NCBI RefSeq assembly: GCF_018502385.1
Contig: NZ_CP075523.1
Location: forward strand, 1,488,001-1,552,000
From: Synechococcus sp. LA31
GTDB lineage: Bacteria; Cyanobacteriota; Cyanobacteriia; PCC-6307; Cyanobiaceae
Length of the DNA: 64,000 nt
Direction: 5' to 3'
Shown here: positions 25,538 to 34,766 of the stretch, in pieces
Numbering within the stretch: the stretch's first letter is position 1
Layout of the letters: every line of letters begins with the position of its first letter
Position numbers and translations under genes: made by a program
The notes under the pieces: model-generated
Told to the model about the DNA's origin: nothing
Databases searched by the model: none
The model's input: only the letters and a program-made list of their open reading frames with translations

Positions 25538-27019
25538 TCAGCCCAGACCAGCCCCTAGCCATCGGCGCAAGCTGGCACTGCGGCCCGGCGGATCGGGCAA
25601 CACCGGCAAGCGCAGTTGGAAATCGGCGCCACCGCCAGGCGCATCGGCCACCAGAGCCCGGCCACCCATCCGCTCCATCAGGGTTGTCACCACAGCCAAG
25701 CCGATGCCATGGCCGCTGATCTCGGCGCTGCTGCTTCCGCGCACGAAACGCCCAAAGATGCGCTCCCGTTCAGCCTCCGGCACGCCGGTGCCGTGATCAC
25801 GCACATGCAGCACCAGCTCAGCTCCATCAAGGCTGAGCGCCAGCTCAACCGGCTGCGGCGCGGGGCTGTATTTCAGGGCGTTCTCAACGAGATTGGTGAG
25901 GCACTGGCTCAGGCGCTCAGGGTCGGCGTTTACCTGAATCGATTGGGCGAGATCAGCAGGGTGGAGCCGTAAGCGCCCATCACTGGTGACCTGCAGGCGA
26001 TCAAAAAGGGTGGCGAGCAAACCAGAGGGATCAAGGGGCTGGCACTGCAGCTGAAGGCGCCCGGCATCGTCGCGAGCAATTTCCAGCAGATCGTTCACCA
26101 AACGACCCATCGATTCAGCCTCTGAGGCCACCAACTGCAGCTGTTCGCGTTGCTCGGGGGTGAGATCGGCAGCGCGGCGCAGCAAACGCCGGCTGTAGCC
26201 GCTGATCAAGGTGATCGGCGTACGCAATTCATGCGATACACCATTCACAAAGGTGCGCTGGTGCTCCCAGGCCTCCGCTAAGCGATCGAGCAGGTCATTG
26301 AAGGCGTGGGCAATGGGATGCAGCTCAAGCGGATGACCAGAGAGCGAGAGCCGATCGGTGATCAGCGATCCGGTGGACATTCCCGCCAATGTGTTGCTGA
26401 AACTGTCGAGCGGCAGCAGGCCGCGATGAATCACCAAGCGCAGCAGAGCTGACGTGAACAGTGCAGACGCCCCCGCGACCGCAACTAGGAGCAGTGAAAT
26501 CAACTGCTCCTGTTCGGTTTCCAGCGTGAAATCCTGCAGAAAGCGCAGCTGATAGGCATCGCCAGCCAGGCGAATCGGCATCGCGCAGGTGAAGTAAGTG
26601 CGGTTGTTGAAGTGAAATTCATGGGGCTGGCCATTGGGGCCAAGCGCGGCATCGGCGGCCCGCACCAGCCCATCGCCGGCGGTGAACGCTTGAAAGGCAG
26701 CACCGCTTGGAAGGATGACCGGCCCAGCTCCGCGGCGATCCGGCTCGAGCCACACCATCCACACCAGCAGCGAAGGGCTGGCCACATCCGCCAGATGCCG
26801 CTGTAGCTGCGCTGTAGTGCCGAGCTGATCCGGCATTAACTGCTGCAGCAGCTGCGTGGTAGCCCGCACCTGAGCGTCATGCCGGTCGTGGCGCAAGCGA
26901 GCTGAGAGCTGCCGGTTCACAAGCAACAGCACCACATAGCCGGCGAGCACAGCCAGCAGGCTGGTGGCCTGCAAGTGGCGCCGGATCGACGCAGCTCGGC
27001 GGGCGGCAGCCAACCACAA
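25538..27019 (-). CDS. Membrane sensor histidine kinase
   Basis: Two membrane helices (LLAVLAGYVVLLLVN near residue 30 and LISLLLVAVAGASALFTSALL near 185) enclose a periplasmic sensor of about 130 residues. A HAMP-like linker follows. Kinase core: H box VSHELRTPITLISGYSRR with phospho-His263, N box CLTNLVENALKYSP, G1 VRDHGTGVPEAERERIFGRF, G2 GHGIGLAVV. 493 residues, complete. The nearby OmpR-type regulator at 22791 is the natural partner candidate, although a hydrolase gene lies between. Confidence 0.93.
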   Translation of the reverse strand: MWLAAARRAASIRRHLQATSLLAVLAGYVVLLLVNRQLSARLRHDRHDAQVRATTQLLQQLMPDQLGTTAQLQRHLADVASPSLLVWMVWLEPDRRGAGPVILPSGAAFQAFTAGDGLVRAADAALGPNGQPHEFHFNNRTYFTCAMPIRLAGDAYQLRFLQDFTLETEQEQLISLLLVAVAGASALFTSALLRLVIHRGLLPLDSFSNTLAGMSTGSLITDRLSLSGHPLELHPIAHAFNDLLDRLAEAWEHQRTFVNGVSHELRTPITLISGYSRRLLRRAADLTPEQREQLQLVASEAESMGRLVNDLLEIARDDAGRLQLQCQPLDPSGLLATLFDRLQVTSDGRLRLHPADLAQSIQVNADPERLSQCLTNLVENALKYSPAPQPVELALSLDGAELVLHVRDHGTGVPEAERERIFGRFVRGSSSAEISGHGIGLAVVTTLMERMGGRALVADAPGGGADFQLRLPVLPDPPGRSASLRRWLGAGLG

Positions 27020-27166
27020 GCCTCAACTCTCCCAACCGTAGGGAGGCAGCAGACCAAACACCACAACCTGCCCTCTCAGACAACTCTCAGAGAACCAACC
27101 AAAAACACTTCTGGTGCGGCAGATCCGCGCTGCATACGTTGGACATACGCCTCAAGCACTGGCCCC

Positions 27167-27661
27167 ATGACCGCCTCCATGCTCCGCCCTCAACTGCAAG
27201 CAACTGTGCTGCGCAAGCTGAATGCGACCTCTTCTCACAAGAAGAATCTTCTCCAGAAGGGCTTCACCTTGGTGGAGCTGATGATTGTGATTGTGATTGT
27301 GGGAATCCTCAGCGCCGTGGCGCTACCGAATTTTCTAAACCAAACAAGTAAGGCTAAAGCAACCGAATGCACCACAAAACTCGGCGCGATGCTTTCTCAG
27401 GCAGGCGCAGAAGCCCTTGGGGACACAAGTGGCGTTGACGCCACGATGACCGCTCTCGCTACGAGCAACAGCTCAACACTTTGCAAATTCTCTTCCGGAG
27501 GCCTCACCGCTGCGTCCGGAATCTATACAGCAAGCGTAACTGGAGAAGGCGATCTTTCAGGCAAGTACAATGCAAATGGATGCGTCAATTCCAACACAGG
27601 GAAAAAGGATATCAAGATCGGCACAACAGCAGCAGCAGCAGCCACGGCATCCTGTACTTAA
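27167..27661 (+). CDS. pilA: Type IV major-pilin-like protein
   Basis: Class III signal: a basic leader ending KKNLLQKG then FTLVELMIVIVIVGILSAVALPNF, with cleavage expected between Gly and Phe and Glu at +5. The remaining ~120 residues are Ser/Thr/Ala/Gly-rich with three or four Cys, including CKFSSGG and a CT end, as in PilA disulfide loops. ATG at 27167; an ATG at 27179 is possible. It heads a rightward run of pilin-like genes. The 147-base gap from the histidine kinase start must hold promoters for both directions. Confidence 0.9.
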   Translation: MTASMLRPQLQATVLRKLNATSSHKKNLLQKGFTLVELMIVIVIVGILSAVALPNFLNQTSKAKATECTTKLGAMLSQAGAEALGDTSGVDATMTALATSNSSTLCKFSSGGLTAASGIYTASVTGEGDLSGKYNANGCVNSNTGKKDIKIGTTAAAAATASCT

Positions 27662-27681
27662 AAATATAGAGCTTGGCTCAA

Positions 27682-29055
27682 ATGAGGCATGCGAGAAGAG
27701 TCGAAGATCAAAATGGCTTCATTCTGCCGCTAGTCCTGATTGTTTCTCTGATCATCACCACCGGCCTGATGGCCCTGGCCGCGCGATCGTGGCTGGGGCT
27801 TTCAGGCTCGATCCGCCAAAGCCAATCGCGACAGGCGAGGGAGATTGCAGAGGCAGGCTTGGCTCAGTTAATCGAAAGCCTAAACAAGGACTACGCCTAT
27901 CTACTGATTAAGGACCTCAGCAACTGGAGCGACAACTCCTATACATCTTCGATTTGCACAAACTCGCTCACTGGAACCCCAGCAACAAGCAGCAGCATCG
28001 GCAATAACGGGCGCTACATCCTCATGGATTACGACTTCCAAGGAAGCCCGTTTTATGGCGGGAAAGCCACCATTCGCATGCGGGGCGAGCGACTCAAAGG
28101 CGACAACTCGATTGCTGCCACAGCCATCGTGGAGGAGACCCTTGAGATCAAGCCAAAAAGCTGCACCACATCATTCGGCGAGCCGACAGTCACCAGTGGC
28201 TTCCCAGGACTACTGGGACAACAAGTTGTCCTGGGAAACAATGATGTTTTTGGAACGCTATCAGGCAACGTGCTTTGCCTTCAATGTTACGACGGCACGG
28301 ATTACGACAACCTCACTCGGGAGCAACAGGAAAACTATATCCAAATGAAAAATAATGGTTACGTCGCTGGCCAGATCTTCCTCGGCCCGATCGATCTACC
28401 ACCAGTTCCAGAGCCGCCGGCCGGCCTGAACTTCGACACGCCAATATCGATCACGAAAAGCACATTGATCACTGCAGGCACGAACACAGGTCCATGCCGT
28501 GTGGAAGCTCGAGGCTCGGGCAGCCCCATCACCCATTGCGTGGTGGACTCGGTGGAACTCAACAGCAAAAAGGAGATCCTCACCGTTGACACCAGTGCAG
28601 GAGATGTTCGGATCTATGTGCGGGGCGACAAACTGGTACTCACCGGCGGAGCGGCGATCAAGCACCTGCCGCCCGATGCACCCGCTAGCTCACTAGGACT
28701 CTTTGGGCGCCCTAGTGATCCAACAGATAGCTACCCAGACCAGCTGATTCGCCTCGCAGGAGCCGCTTCAACCAACGCGCTTTGGGCCTACTTCCCAGAC
28801 GGGAACATGGGCATCAACGGTGGCTCGAAGGAAACAGCAGAATGCGACAGCATCGGCGAGTGCACGGGGGGTGACATCAACGGCGCTGTCTGGGCGAAGG
28901 TGTGGAACGGCTCTTCATCCAATGTGGCGCAGCTGGTTGTTCCCGCAGACATCGGCACGCAACTCTTCAACAAATATGGCCCCCAGTACGCCCTGGGAAT
29001 CCGTGACTACGTGGCACTGGGGGTATCCCGCTGGAGCAGCTGGATCAACCCATGA
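27682..29055 (+). CDS. Large PilX-like minor pilin protein
   Basis: Start taken at the ATG at 27682; a TTG three codons upstream is possible. The N-terminus QNGFILPLVLIVSLIITTGLMALAARSW followed by REIAEAGLAQLIESLN matches PilX-type minor pilins, which lack the usual Glu+5. The remaining ~380 residues are much larger than normal PilX (about 150-200) and hold paired cysteines (VLCLQCYD, CDSIGECTGG). This extra region may be an exposed adhesive domain; no family recognised. Its stop overlaps the next start (ATGA). AT-richer than the housekeeping genes. Confidence 0.75.
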   Translation: MRHARRVEDQNGFILPLVLIVSLIITTGLMALAARSWLGLSGSIRQSQSRQAREIAEAGLAQLIESLNKDYAYLLIKDLSNWSDNSYTSSICTNSLTGTPATSSSIGNNGRYILMDYDFQGSPFYGGKATIRMRGERLKGDNSIAATAIVEETLEIKPKSCTTSFGEPTVTSGFPGLLGQQVVLGNNDVFGTLSGNVLCLQCYDGTDYDNLTREQQENYIQMKNNGYVAGQIFLGPIDLPPVPEPPAGLNFDTPISITKSTLITAGTNTGPCRVEARGSGSPITHCVVDSVELNSKKEILTVDTSAGDVRIYVRGDKLVLTGGAAIKHLPPDAPASSLGLFGRPSDPTDSYPDQLIRLAGAASTNALWAYFPDGNMGINGGSKETAECDSIGECTGGDINGAVWAKVWNGSSSNVAQLVVPADIGTQLFNKYGPQYALGIRDYVALGVSRWSSWINP

Positions 29056-29534
29056 AAGCTACGCAGGCAGGCTTCAGCATGCCCGAAGTCTTAGTGGCTT
29101 CCTTCATCCTGATCTGGGTGATTCTGAGCAGCCTGCAGCTGACAAGCTCCTCCATCTTGGGCATGGGGAAATCCAAACGTCGTGGGCTGGTGGATGCAGC
29201 CATTGCATCTCAGATCGAAAAACTTCGCAGTGACGCTTTCAGCTACCTCTGCATACAAGGCTGCGCTGACGCCGAACTAACAAAAAACCTTCAGTTCGAT
29301 CTGATCACACTGAAACCACTATGCAGCTCCAACGGCCTGGGGCAGGGGCTACTGAGCGCGCTACCTGCAACCGACACGCCAAGCAGTTTCACTGTGAGCA
29401 CAGTTCCACCCATTAATGTGCAGGCAACTTACACAGCAGACGGCAACAAGCTCCATATCAGTTACAGCGCACCAGATCTCGCACTCGTCGTGAACACAAC
29501 CCTGGTTCCGCACGCCCAGGGTTGGTGCCCATGA
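29052..29534 (+). CDS. PilV-like minor pilin
   Basis: Prepilin leader MKATQAG followed by FSMPEVLVASFILIWVILSSLQLTSSS, with Glu at +5 after the Gly. 160 residues. Cysteines in YLCIQGCAD and near the C-terminus (PHAQGWCP). PilV-like by N-terminal pattern and by its place between PilX-like and FimT-like genes. Overlaps both neighbours by 4 bases, so translation is coupled through the operon. Confidence 0.78.
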   Translation: MKATQAGFSMPEVLVASFILIWVILSSLQLTSSSILGMGKSKRRGLVDAAIASQIEKLRSDAFSYLCIQGCADAELTKNLQFDLITLKPLCSSNGLGQGLLSALPATDTPSSFTVSTVPPINVQATYTADGNKLHISYSAPDLALVVNTTLVPHAQGWCP

Positions 29535-30040
29535 AGCTCGAAAAGAAACCTGAACGAGGCTTTAGCCTGCCTGAATTGATGGTGATCGTTGCCATTGTGG
29601 GAATTCTGGCTGGGCTGAGCATCCCCAGCTTCATGCGGAACTGGCAGGACGAGCGGCTGAATAGTGCGAGCAAACAGGCACTCGCCTGGCTCGACGATCT
29701 GCGCCGCAAATCGATCCAGCAGTCAAGCCCATGCCGAGTGCAGATCAGCAACAACCCAGCCCAACTGACCGGCAGCTGCGATAACACGCCCGAGATGACC
29801 CTAACGCTGAATCTCGCCGCCGAGATTCTGAACACAGATCAACTCGCCTTCACGCTGATCAACAACAGCCCTACAACCTGGGTGTTCACGCCGCGTGGAA
29901 CAACAACAACCGACGCAGAACTCCGCATGACCCTGCCGGGTAGTGATCTGGGTCGCTGCATCCGCTTGCTCGCGCCACTGGGGCTTCTGCGCAGCGGCAA
30001 GCTGCGTTCAAACATATGCGTATACACCACAAGCTACTGA
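29531..30040 (+). CDS. FimT/GspH-like minor pseudopilin
   Basis: ATG at 29531 overlaps the previous stop. Leader [10 protein letters not shown] then [24 protein letters not shown], followed by the GspH/FimT-type helix [29 protein letters not shown] and a beta-rich C-terminal domain with cysteines ([14 protein letters not shown]). About 169 residues. FimT-type pseudopilins prime pilus assembly and in some bacteria bind DNA for uptake. Confidence 0.82.
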   Translation: MKLEKKPERGFSLPELMVIVAIVGILAGLSIPSFMRNWQDERLNSASKQALAWLDDLRRKSIQQSSPCRVQISNNPAQLTGSCDNTPEMTLTLNLAAEILNTDQLAFTLINNSPTTWVFTPRGTTTTDAELRMTLPGSDLGRCIRLLAPLGLLRSGKLRSNICVYTTSY

Positions 30041-31251
30041 TCGCTCGACAAGAGCGAATAACAGCAGGCTTCACGCTGGTTGAACTCCTTCTAGCGGCAT
30101 CAATGGGAGGATTGCTCTGCATTGTGGCCGCGGACGCCATGATTGCCCATCTCCGCTCCAATGCCAGCCTGGAAGCGACAGAGCGCTTACGCGGAGACTG
30201 GAGCCGTGCCAGTCACTTCATCGAGTCGGAAGTTGCATTGAGCGAGCGGGTATTGACCAACCCGCAGAGCGTGAATCTCAATCAATGCACGGCGGCGATC
30301 GATGCAGCCACAGAATTTCGCTTTGCACTCGAGATCCGCAGAGACCTCCCACCCGCGATCTATTTCGTTCGCGATCATTCAGGCAACCAACAACAAATCT
30401 GGAACGGAAGCCATAGCCTGTTCCGCTGTGGACCAGGCATTGATGAGAATGGCCTTTACACCGATGTGATCACCGGCAGCGAGCAACAGACAGGGGCAGC
30501 GAGCCTACTGGTGGATGGCCTGAGCGATAGCTGCACGCTTGAGGTGAACTCCACAGCAGCTGTGAGCAAATCGCTGAACTTCAGCCTCTGCCTGAAAGGG
30601 ATTGGACAACAGACCTTCCAAGGCTCAGCCAGCACTTATTCCAGAATCAGCCCTGTTTTTTCGTTCCCCAATTCCACCAGCCTCTGCAGCGACCAAGACC
30701 TCAGCATTGAAGGGTTTTACAAACTGAGCGGTGGGGACAACAACAGCAACACCCTGGCAGTCCCTCAGGGAGCGGTTCCAGCTAATCAGGATGTTCTGAT
30801 CTGTGGCTATGGAGGCGGAGACAATATTCAAGGGTCGTCGGCCAATGATGTCTTGGAAGCCGGTGATCTTCCTGGCGGCGAATCACCCCACCCCGGTGCG
30901 GATCTCAACGGTCTTGATGGCAATGACCGACTCGTGGGCGGCAAAGGAGACGACACACTCAACGGCGCTGCTGGCGACGATGTTCTGGTGGGGCTGGACG
31001 GCAACGACACACTGGTGGGTGGGACCGGCGAGAACCGCTATTTACCGGGACTGGGCAACGACACCGTGAGCGGCGGCCCCGATCTGGATGTGGTGTTTCT
31101 CGATGGCGTGCGAAACAACTTCTCCGGGCTCAGCGCCTGCACACGCGCCAACTGCAGCTTGAGCTACAGCGATTCCGGCGTTGAGCACAGCCTCACCACA
31201 ACCAGTGTGGAAGTGATGATCTTTCGCGACGGGCGCTACGACCTACGTTGA
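30016..31251 (+). CDS. PilW-like minor pilin with C-terminal RTX repeats
   Basis: Prepilin N-terminus [28 protein letters not shown] and PilW-like region through about residue 230. Residues ~260-360 carry RTX (hemolysin-type calcium-binding) nonapeptides: [45 protein letters not shown], then [10 protein letters not shown]. The convergent PilW-like gene at 31243 lacks this tail. The start overlaps the fimT-like gene by 25 bases. A calcium-stabilised pilus-tip domain is inferred. Overlaps the convergent operon end by 9 bases. Confidence 0.85.
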   Translation: MRIHHKLLIARQERITAGFTLVELLLAASMGGLLCIVAADAMIAHLRSNASLEATERLRGDWSRASHFIESEVALSERVLTNPQSVNLNQCTAAIDAATEFRFALEIRRDLPPAIYFVRDHSGNQQQIWNGSHSLFRCGPGIDENGLYTDVITGSEQQTGAASLLVDGLSDSCTLEVNSTAAVSKSLNFSLCLKGIGQQTFQGSASTYSRISPVFSFPNSTSLCSDQDLSIEGFYKLSGGDNNSNTLAVPQGAVPANQDVLICGYGGGDNIQGSSANDVLEAGDLPGGESPHPGADLNGLDGNDRLVGGKGDDTLNGAAGDDVLVGLDGNDTLVGGTGENRYLPGLGNDTVSGGPDLDVVFLDGVRNNFSGLSACTRANCSLSYSDSGVEHSLTTTSVEVMIFRDGRYDLR

Positions 31252-31869
31252 ACTGCCTAACACCAGAGAGGACTCCAACGTCTGGGGATGACTCTGATCA
31301 CCCAGCACTTGCAGCAAGCGCACAGCGACTAGTCCCGATGCAGGAGCGAGGCAGGCCGAAAAGGGCTGCTGCGCCGATCCCGCGAGATCCACAGCTGCTG
31401 CGCCTTGAACACCAAGCAAAGCCGCACATCCCTCCCAGCGCTGCGTCTGAACTGGCAGGCCATCGATGACCACTCGATTCAGCGACTGAGAGCCAGTTGA
31501 AGGCAGACCATCCAGCCCGAAAGCCGGCCCACAGCGCATCAGCACCCGTCCCCGCCAGATCGAGCTGGGAGCTTTCCCCACCGAATAGGTGATCGGCCCT
31601 GCGGGCGAACTCAGATGCAACACAGCGGTGCGGCCTGCCAGACCGCAGGCGTGCGATTCCAGCTCCGGCTCTTCACTCACAGTCGTGGACCGAGCGAGAT
31701 CCCCTTTCACCAGCTCCAGCGTGCGCCGCTGCGCAGCCCGCTCCCGCAGCAGCCGCGACAAACGGGCGCCGTTCTGGCCCTCCGCCATCAGCCCCTGGAG
31801 CATCACACCGCTGAGGGCCATCCCCAGGCTGAGCGACAACATCAGTTCCACCAACGAGAACCCGGCCAT
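31243..31869 (-). CDS. PilW-like minor pilin (second operon)
   Basis: Very short leader MAG then [26 protein letters not shown] with Glu at +5. 208 residues; the rest is beta-rich with cysteines ([25 protein letters not shown]). [10 protein letters not shown] parallels [10 protein letters not shown] in the rightward PilW-like protein, supporting a shared family. Last gene of the leftward operon, 5 bases after the fimT-like gene. Confidence 0.8.
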   Translation of the reverse strand: MAGFSLVELMLSLSLGMALSGVMLQGLMAEGQNGARLSRLLRERAAQRRTLELVKGDLARSTTVSEEPELESHACGLAGRTAVLHLSSPAGPITYSVGKAPSSIWRGRVLMRCGPAFGLDGLPSTGSQSLNRVVIDGLPVQTQRWEGCAALLGVQGAAAVDLAGSAQQPFSACLAPASGLVAVRLLQVLGDQSHPQTLESSLVLGSST

Positions 31870-31874
31870 GGCCC

Positions 31875-32372
31875 TTAAAGCGAGGAGTCGGGTTCACAAC
31901 GGCCGGCGCGGTAACGACCTAGCCGGGTGATCCCCAACGGCAATGCCATCACCAGGCAACGCTGGAGTGACGTGCCCTTGCTGCTGAGCACGGCTGTTCC
32001 TCCATCGAGCACCAGGCCGTTGCTGCTGAAGCGGAGCACCGCTGGAAAGTTGTGGCTGAGCTGCACCTCACCGGCAGCGATCGGCTCCTTGAGGCTCTCA
32101 AGCGTGCGCAGGCAAGGCGCCAACAGGCTCCGATCAGGTGGCGCCCAGCCTTCTGCCTGCAGGCTCAAGCCACAGGGGCGCCCCACTTTCTGCGCTTCCG
32201 CGCGCCCGCGCTGGATGCCTTGATCCAGGCGTCGTGTTGCCGCCTCCAGCCGCTGGCGGGCCAGGGTTTCTGAACCGCCGCTCCACCCCAGCGTCGCCAG
32301 GATCCCGAGGATCACCACACCCACCAGCAGCTCAGGCAGGGAAAATCCAGTGCCGCTTCTGGCTTGGCTCAC
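31875..32372 (-). CDS. FimT/GspH-like minor pseudopilin (second operon)
   Basis: GTG start at 32372 overlaps the previous stop by 4 bases; an upstream ATG at 32423 lies within the preceding gene and is less likely. Leader ends SQARSGTG, then FSLPELLVGVVILGILATLGWSG and the FimT-type helix ARQRLEAATRRLDQGIQRGRAEAQ. Cysteines in GRPCGLSL, APCLRTL and at the end (RAGRCEPDSSL). About 165 residues. Paralogue of the gene at 29531. Confidence 0.8.
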   Translation of the reverse strand: MSQARSGTGFSLPELLVGVVILGILATLGWSGGSETLARQRLEAATRRLDQGIQRGRAEAQKVGRPCGLSLQAEGWAPPDRSLLAPCLRTLESLKEPIAAGEVQLSHNFPAVLRFSSNGLVLDGGTAVLSSKGTSLQRCLVMALPLGITRLGRYRAGRCEPDSSL

Positions 32373-32791
32373 GGCTGCACCTCCTCCACCTGGCTGTCGG
32401 TCAGGGGAGCCTCCGCCTGGCACAGGCCCATACCCGCCGCGGTGAACAGCCGCTCCCGCTGCAGGGTTGGATCTGCTTCAGCCCGCCAGCGAACCTGCAA
32501 GGCATCCATCTGATCGGAGATCACCAGCTCCCGCTGCAGCTGAGGCGGCACAGGCACTGCGTCAGCTGCAGCCATCCATCGCTCCCGGCTGATCGAGCAA
32601 TCGGGCTCACTCACCAGGGCCCGCCTCCAGTGGGCCTGCAGCTGCAGGCGATCGAGCTCCATGCGCTCCACCAGCTGCTGGCGATGCTCCAGCTGGTGGC
32701 TGCTGCCCGCCGCTGTGCTCCACAACTGCAGTGAGCTGCCCGATGCGGCCGAGAAGATCGCCGCAGCCACCATCACTTCCACCAGTTGCAT
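32369..32791 (-). CDS. PilV-like minor pilin lacking a leader
   Basis: The ATG at 32791 overlaps the upstream stop (TGATG) and gives MQLVEVMVAAAIFSAASGSSLQLWS: the hydrophobic pilin helix with Glu at position 5 of the mature form, but no basic leader and no Gly before it. Upstream in the same frame the sequence reads REGAGLMQLVEV, which would supply a leader only from a non-standard start. 140 residues, mostly charged helix after the N-terminus. Position in the operon matches PilV. Confidence 0.72.
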   Translation of the reverse strand: MQLVEVMVAAAIFSAASGSSLQLWSTAAGSSHQLEHRQQLVERMELDRLQLQAHWRRALVSEPDCSISRERWMAAADAVPVPPQLQRELVISDQMDALQVRWRAEADPTLQRERLFTAAGMGLCQAEAPLTDSQVEEVQP

Positions 32792-33252
32792 CAGCCCAGC
32801 TCCTTCACGCCGGATCCCGTGAGCCAGTAGCGCCGCCGCGGTCCAGCGCCGGCGAGCTGCAACTGCAGGGCACCGCCCTCTGGATGAGGGATCCAGCTGA
32901 CCAGCTCAACGGCCTGGCCGTCGATCGTGACCTGCTGCAGCACCTGTGGATCCAGATCAGGCGGGCAAGCACCCGGCAGCGATCCGGCCTGCCATTCCGC
33001 CAGGGGAATGCTTTGCAGGCACGCGAAGCGCCCCTGCAGCTCAGCGGCAAGACGCTGCGCAGCCGAGGCGAGGCGATCCTCAGCCTGCAAACGCACACGC
33101 TCAGCCGCCTGCACCTGATGGCTATGCAGCACGAGCGACTGCACCGACAAGCTGCTCAGCAGCAACACCAGCGCCCCAGTGATCGAGAGGGGCAACACAA
33201 ACCCCGCCTGGGCAGGCGGATGAACACGCAACGGCATGGCCTGAATCAGCAA
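32791..33252 (-). CDS. PilX-like minor pilin (second operon)
   Basis: N-terminus AQAGFVLPLSITGALVLLLSSLSVQSLVLHSHQ, the PilX-type GFxLPL pattern also found in the larger rightward homologue (NGFILPLVLI). 153 residues, normal PilX size. Cysteines in GRFACLQSI and GACPPDLD. First gene of the leftward minor-pilin operon. The start is an ATG at 33252; a later ATG (MPLRVHPPAQAG) is possible. Confidence 0.78.
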   Translation of the reverse strand: MLIQAMPLRVHPPAQAGFVLPLSITGALVLLLSSLSVQSLVLHSHQVQAAERVRLQAEDRLASAAQRLAAELQGRFACLQSIPLAEWQAGSLPGACPPDLDPQVLQQVTIDGQAVELVSWIPHPEGGALQLQLAGAGPRRRYWLTGSGVKELG

Positions 33253-33310
33253 TCCATGGGCTGAGCATTCCCCCCGCAGCTACAACAGAGGCACTGGCAA
33301 AGCAGCCGCG

Positions 33311-34054
33311 ATGGCCGACGGGCTGGAACGCGACATCGAACTGCTGGAGATCCATGAAACGTCTGCCTGGCGGCAACAGCTGGCGGCTGGAGCAGCGGGC
33401 TTGTTCACGGCAGGGCCCTTGGGGCTCTTGGCCTCAGTGGTGGCCTTTCGCAAGCTGGAAGGCCACTGGTTGCCCTGGGCGTTGATCGGTGTACTGGCCG
33501 CACCGCCATTGGCCTACGGCCAATGGCGTGCCGTGGGCGCCCTGCAACAGCTCAGCAGTGGCGACAACACCAGGGTCGATTCAGATTTCACGGCCGCCCA
33601 GCTGATCAGCGAAGCCGATCGCATCGCCAGAGACTGCGCTCTGGCCCAACGCCAAGGCAACAGCAGCCGCAACAGCATCCGCAACCCCCTCGATGGGCGG
33701 GATCTGTTCTGCGACCCGAGCTACCCCACCACGGTGGTGATCACCAGCCAAGGGTTTGCGCCACTGCAGCAGCCGCGCAGCTGCGGTGGGATCACGCTCG
33801 CGCCGGGCACCCGCGCCGCCCAATGGCTGGTGTCACCGGCGGGGTCGTTGGTGTGCCAGGCCGTAGCCCATTCCGGGGGCTGGTGGTGGCAGCAGACCGA
33901 GCTCAACCGCCGCCAGCTGTATCGCCGCTGCACCGAGAATCTGCGGCTCGAGGCCAGCAATGGCTTCAGCCGCACAGCCCATCAACTCGGACGCCGTGAT
34001 TACTGCGCTGAGGAGAGGGCCCTCCTGGCACGCGATCGCATCAGGGCGCAGTAG
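33311..34054 (+). CDS. Membrane protein of unknown function next to pilin operon
   Basis: 247 residues. Two hydrophobic helices (AGLFTAGPLGLLASVVAF and LPWALIGVLAAPPLAYG) follow a short acidic N-terminus (MADGLERDIELLEIHE). The C-terminal ~170 residues have six Cys and aromatic clusters (GGWWWQQ), suggesting an exported, disulfide-bonded domain. The region AQLISEADRIARDCALAQRQGNSSRNS recalls pilin-like helices, but there is no prepilin signal. Divergent from the leftward pilin operon with a 58-base gap. No family recognised. Confidence 0.65.
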   Translation: MADGLERDIELLEIHETSAWRQQLAAGAAGLFTAGPLGLLASVVAFRKLEGHWLPWALIGVLAAPPLAYGQWRAVGALQQLSSGDNTRVDSDFTAAQLISEADRIARDCALAQRQGNSSRNSIRNPLDGRDLFCDPSYPTTVVITSQGFAPLQQPRSCGGITLAPGTRAAQWLVSPAGSLVCQAVAHSGGWWWQQTELNRRQLYRRCTENLRLEASNGFSRTAHQLGRRDYCAEERALLARDRIRAQ

Positions 34055-34766
34055 CAGCTGCAGGAGCCGGGTTCATCGCCGCAGCCTGCAGACAGGCCGG
34101 CAGGAACACCCACCAGCTCAAGGTGGAGGTGCACTGCTGGGGGTTGTCGCATGGCAGCGAGGAGCAGCGCTGCGTGGGGGGGCCGCCCAGCTCCACCACA
34201 AAGGTGGTGGGTAGCTCCCGCAGGATCGCCATCGCCGAGATCGTGCCGCTCTGGGCGCTGCGCAGGATGGCGGCCCGCAGGCCTTCCACCCGCACATCAC
34301 GGCCGCTGGCCATCAGGGGGCGAAAGGCCTGGGTTTGCTGCTGCAGGAAGGCCACACCGGCAGGGGAATATAGAAAATTGGCCAGATCCACCAGCCCTAC
34401 GGCGTAGGGCTTGGCCAAGGCCGCACGCAACTGATCGTCAGGCCAGCCGGAATTTGCCGCCAGCTGCAGCAATTGACGATCGTTGATGGTGCCGTCGGCC
34501 ACGAACTGCTGCAGCGCGGCGTAGGGGATCGTCCAGAGCTCGGCGCCACTGGCCAGGCGAAGGGTTTGCGTGGCACCAGGTGGCTCCAGCGGAGCCGGCG
34601 GCACGATCACAGGGCCAGTGGGTTGAGCCGGTGCAGGGGAGGGGGCGGCCGCTGGGCTGGGCTGGGCTGCCGGCAGATCGGAAGGCTCAGCGGCGCGTAC
34701 CGGTGCCACACCCCACAGCACTCCGGCCGACAGCAGCGCTGCCGCAGCGGCGGATATCCGCCTCAC
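34041..34766 (-). CDS. Secreted stand-alone DUF1400-like protein
   Basis: Signal peptide ([25 protein letters not shown]), a Pro/Ala linker, then a helical domain: [89 protein letters not shown]. This pattern (helices ending in a beta-like VEL strand) matches the DUF1400 domain that normally precedes cyanobacterial alpha/beta hydrolases, as at 23850, but no hydrolase follows here. Its start overlaps the lepA stop by 4 bases. Confidence 0.7.
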   Translation of the reverse strand: MRRISAAAAALLSAGVLWGVAPVRAAEPSDLPAAQPSPAAAPSPAPAQPTGPVIVPPAPLEPPGATQTLRLASGAELWTIPYAALQQFVADGTINDRQLLQLAANSGWPDDQLRAALAKPYAVGLVDLANFLYSPAGVAFLQQQTQAFRPLMASGRDVRVEGLRAAILRSAQSGTISAMAILRELPTTFVVELGGPPTQRCSSLPCDNPQQCTSTLSWWVFLPACLQAAAMNPAPAAATAP

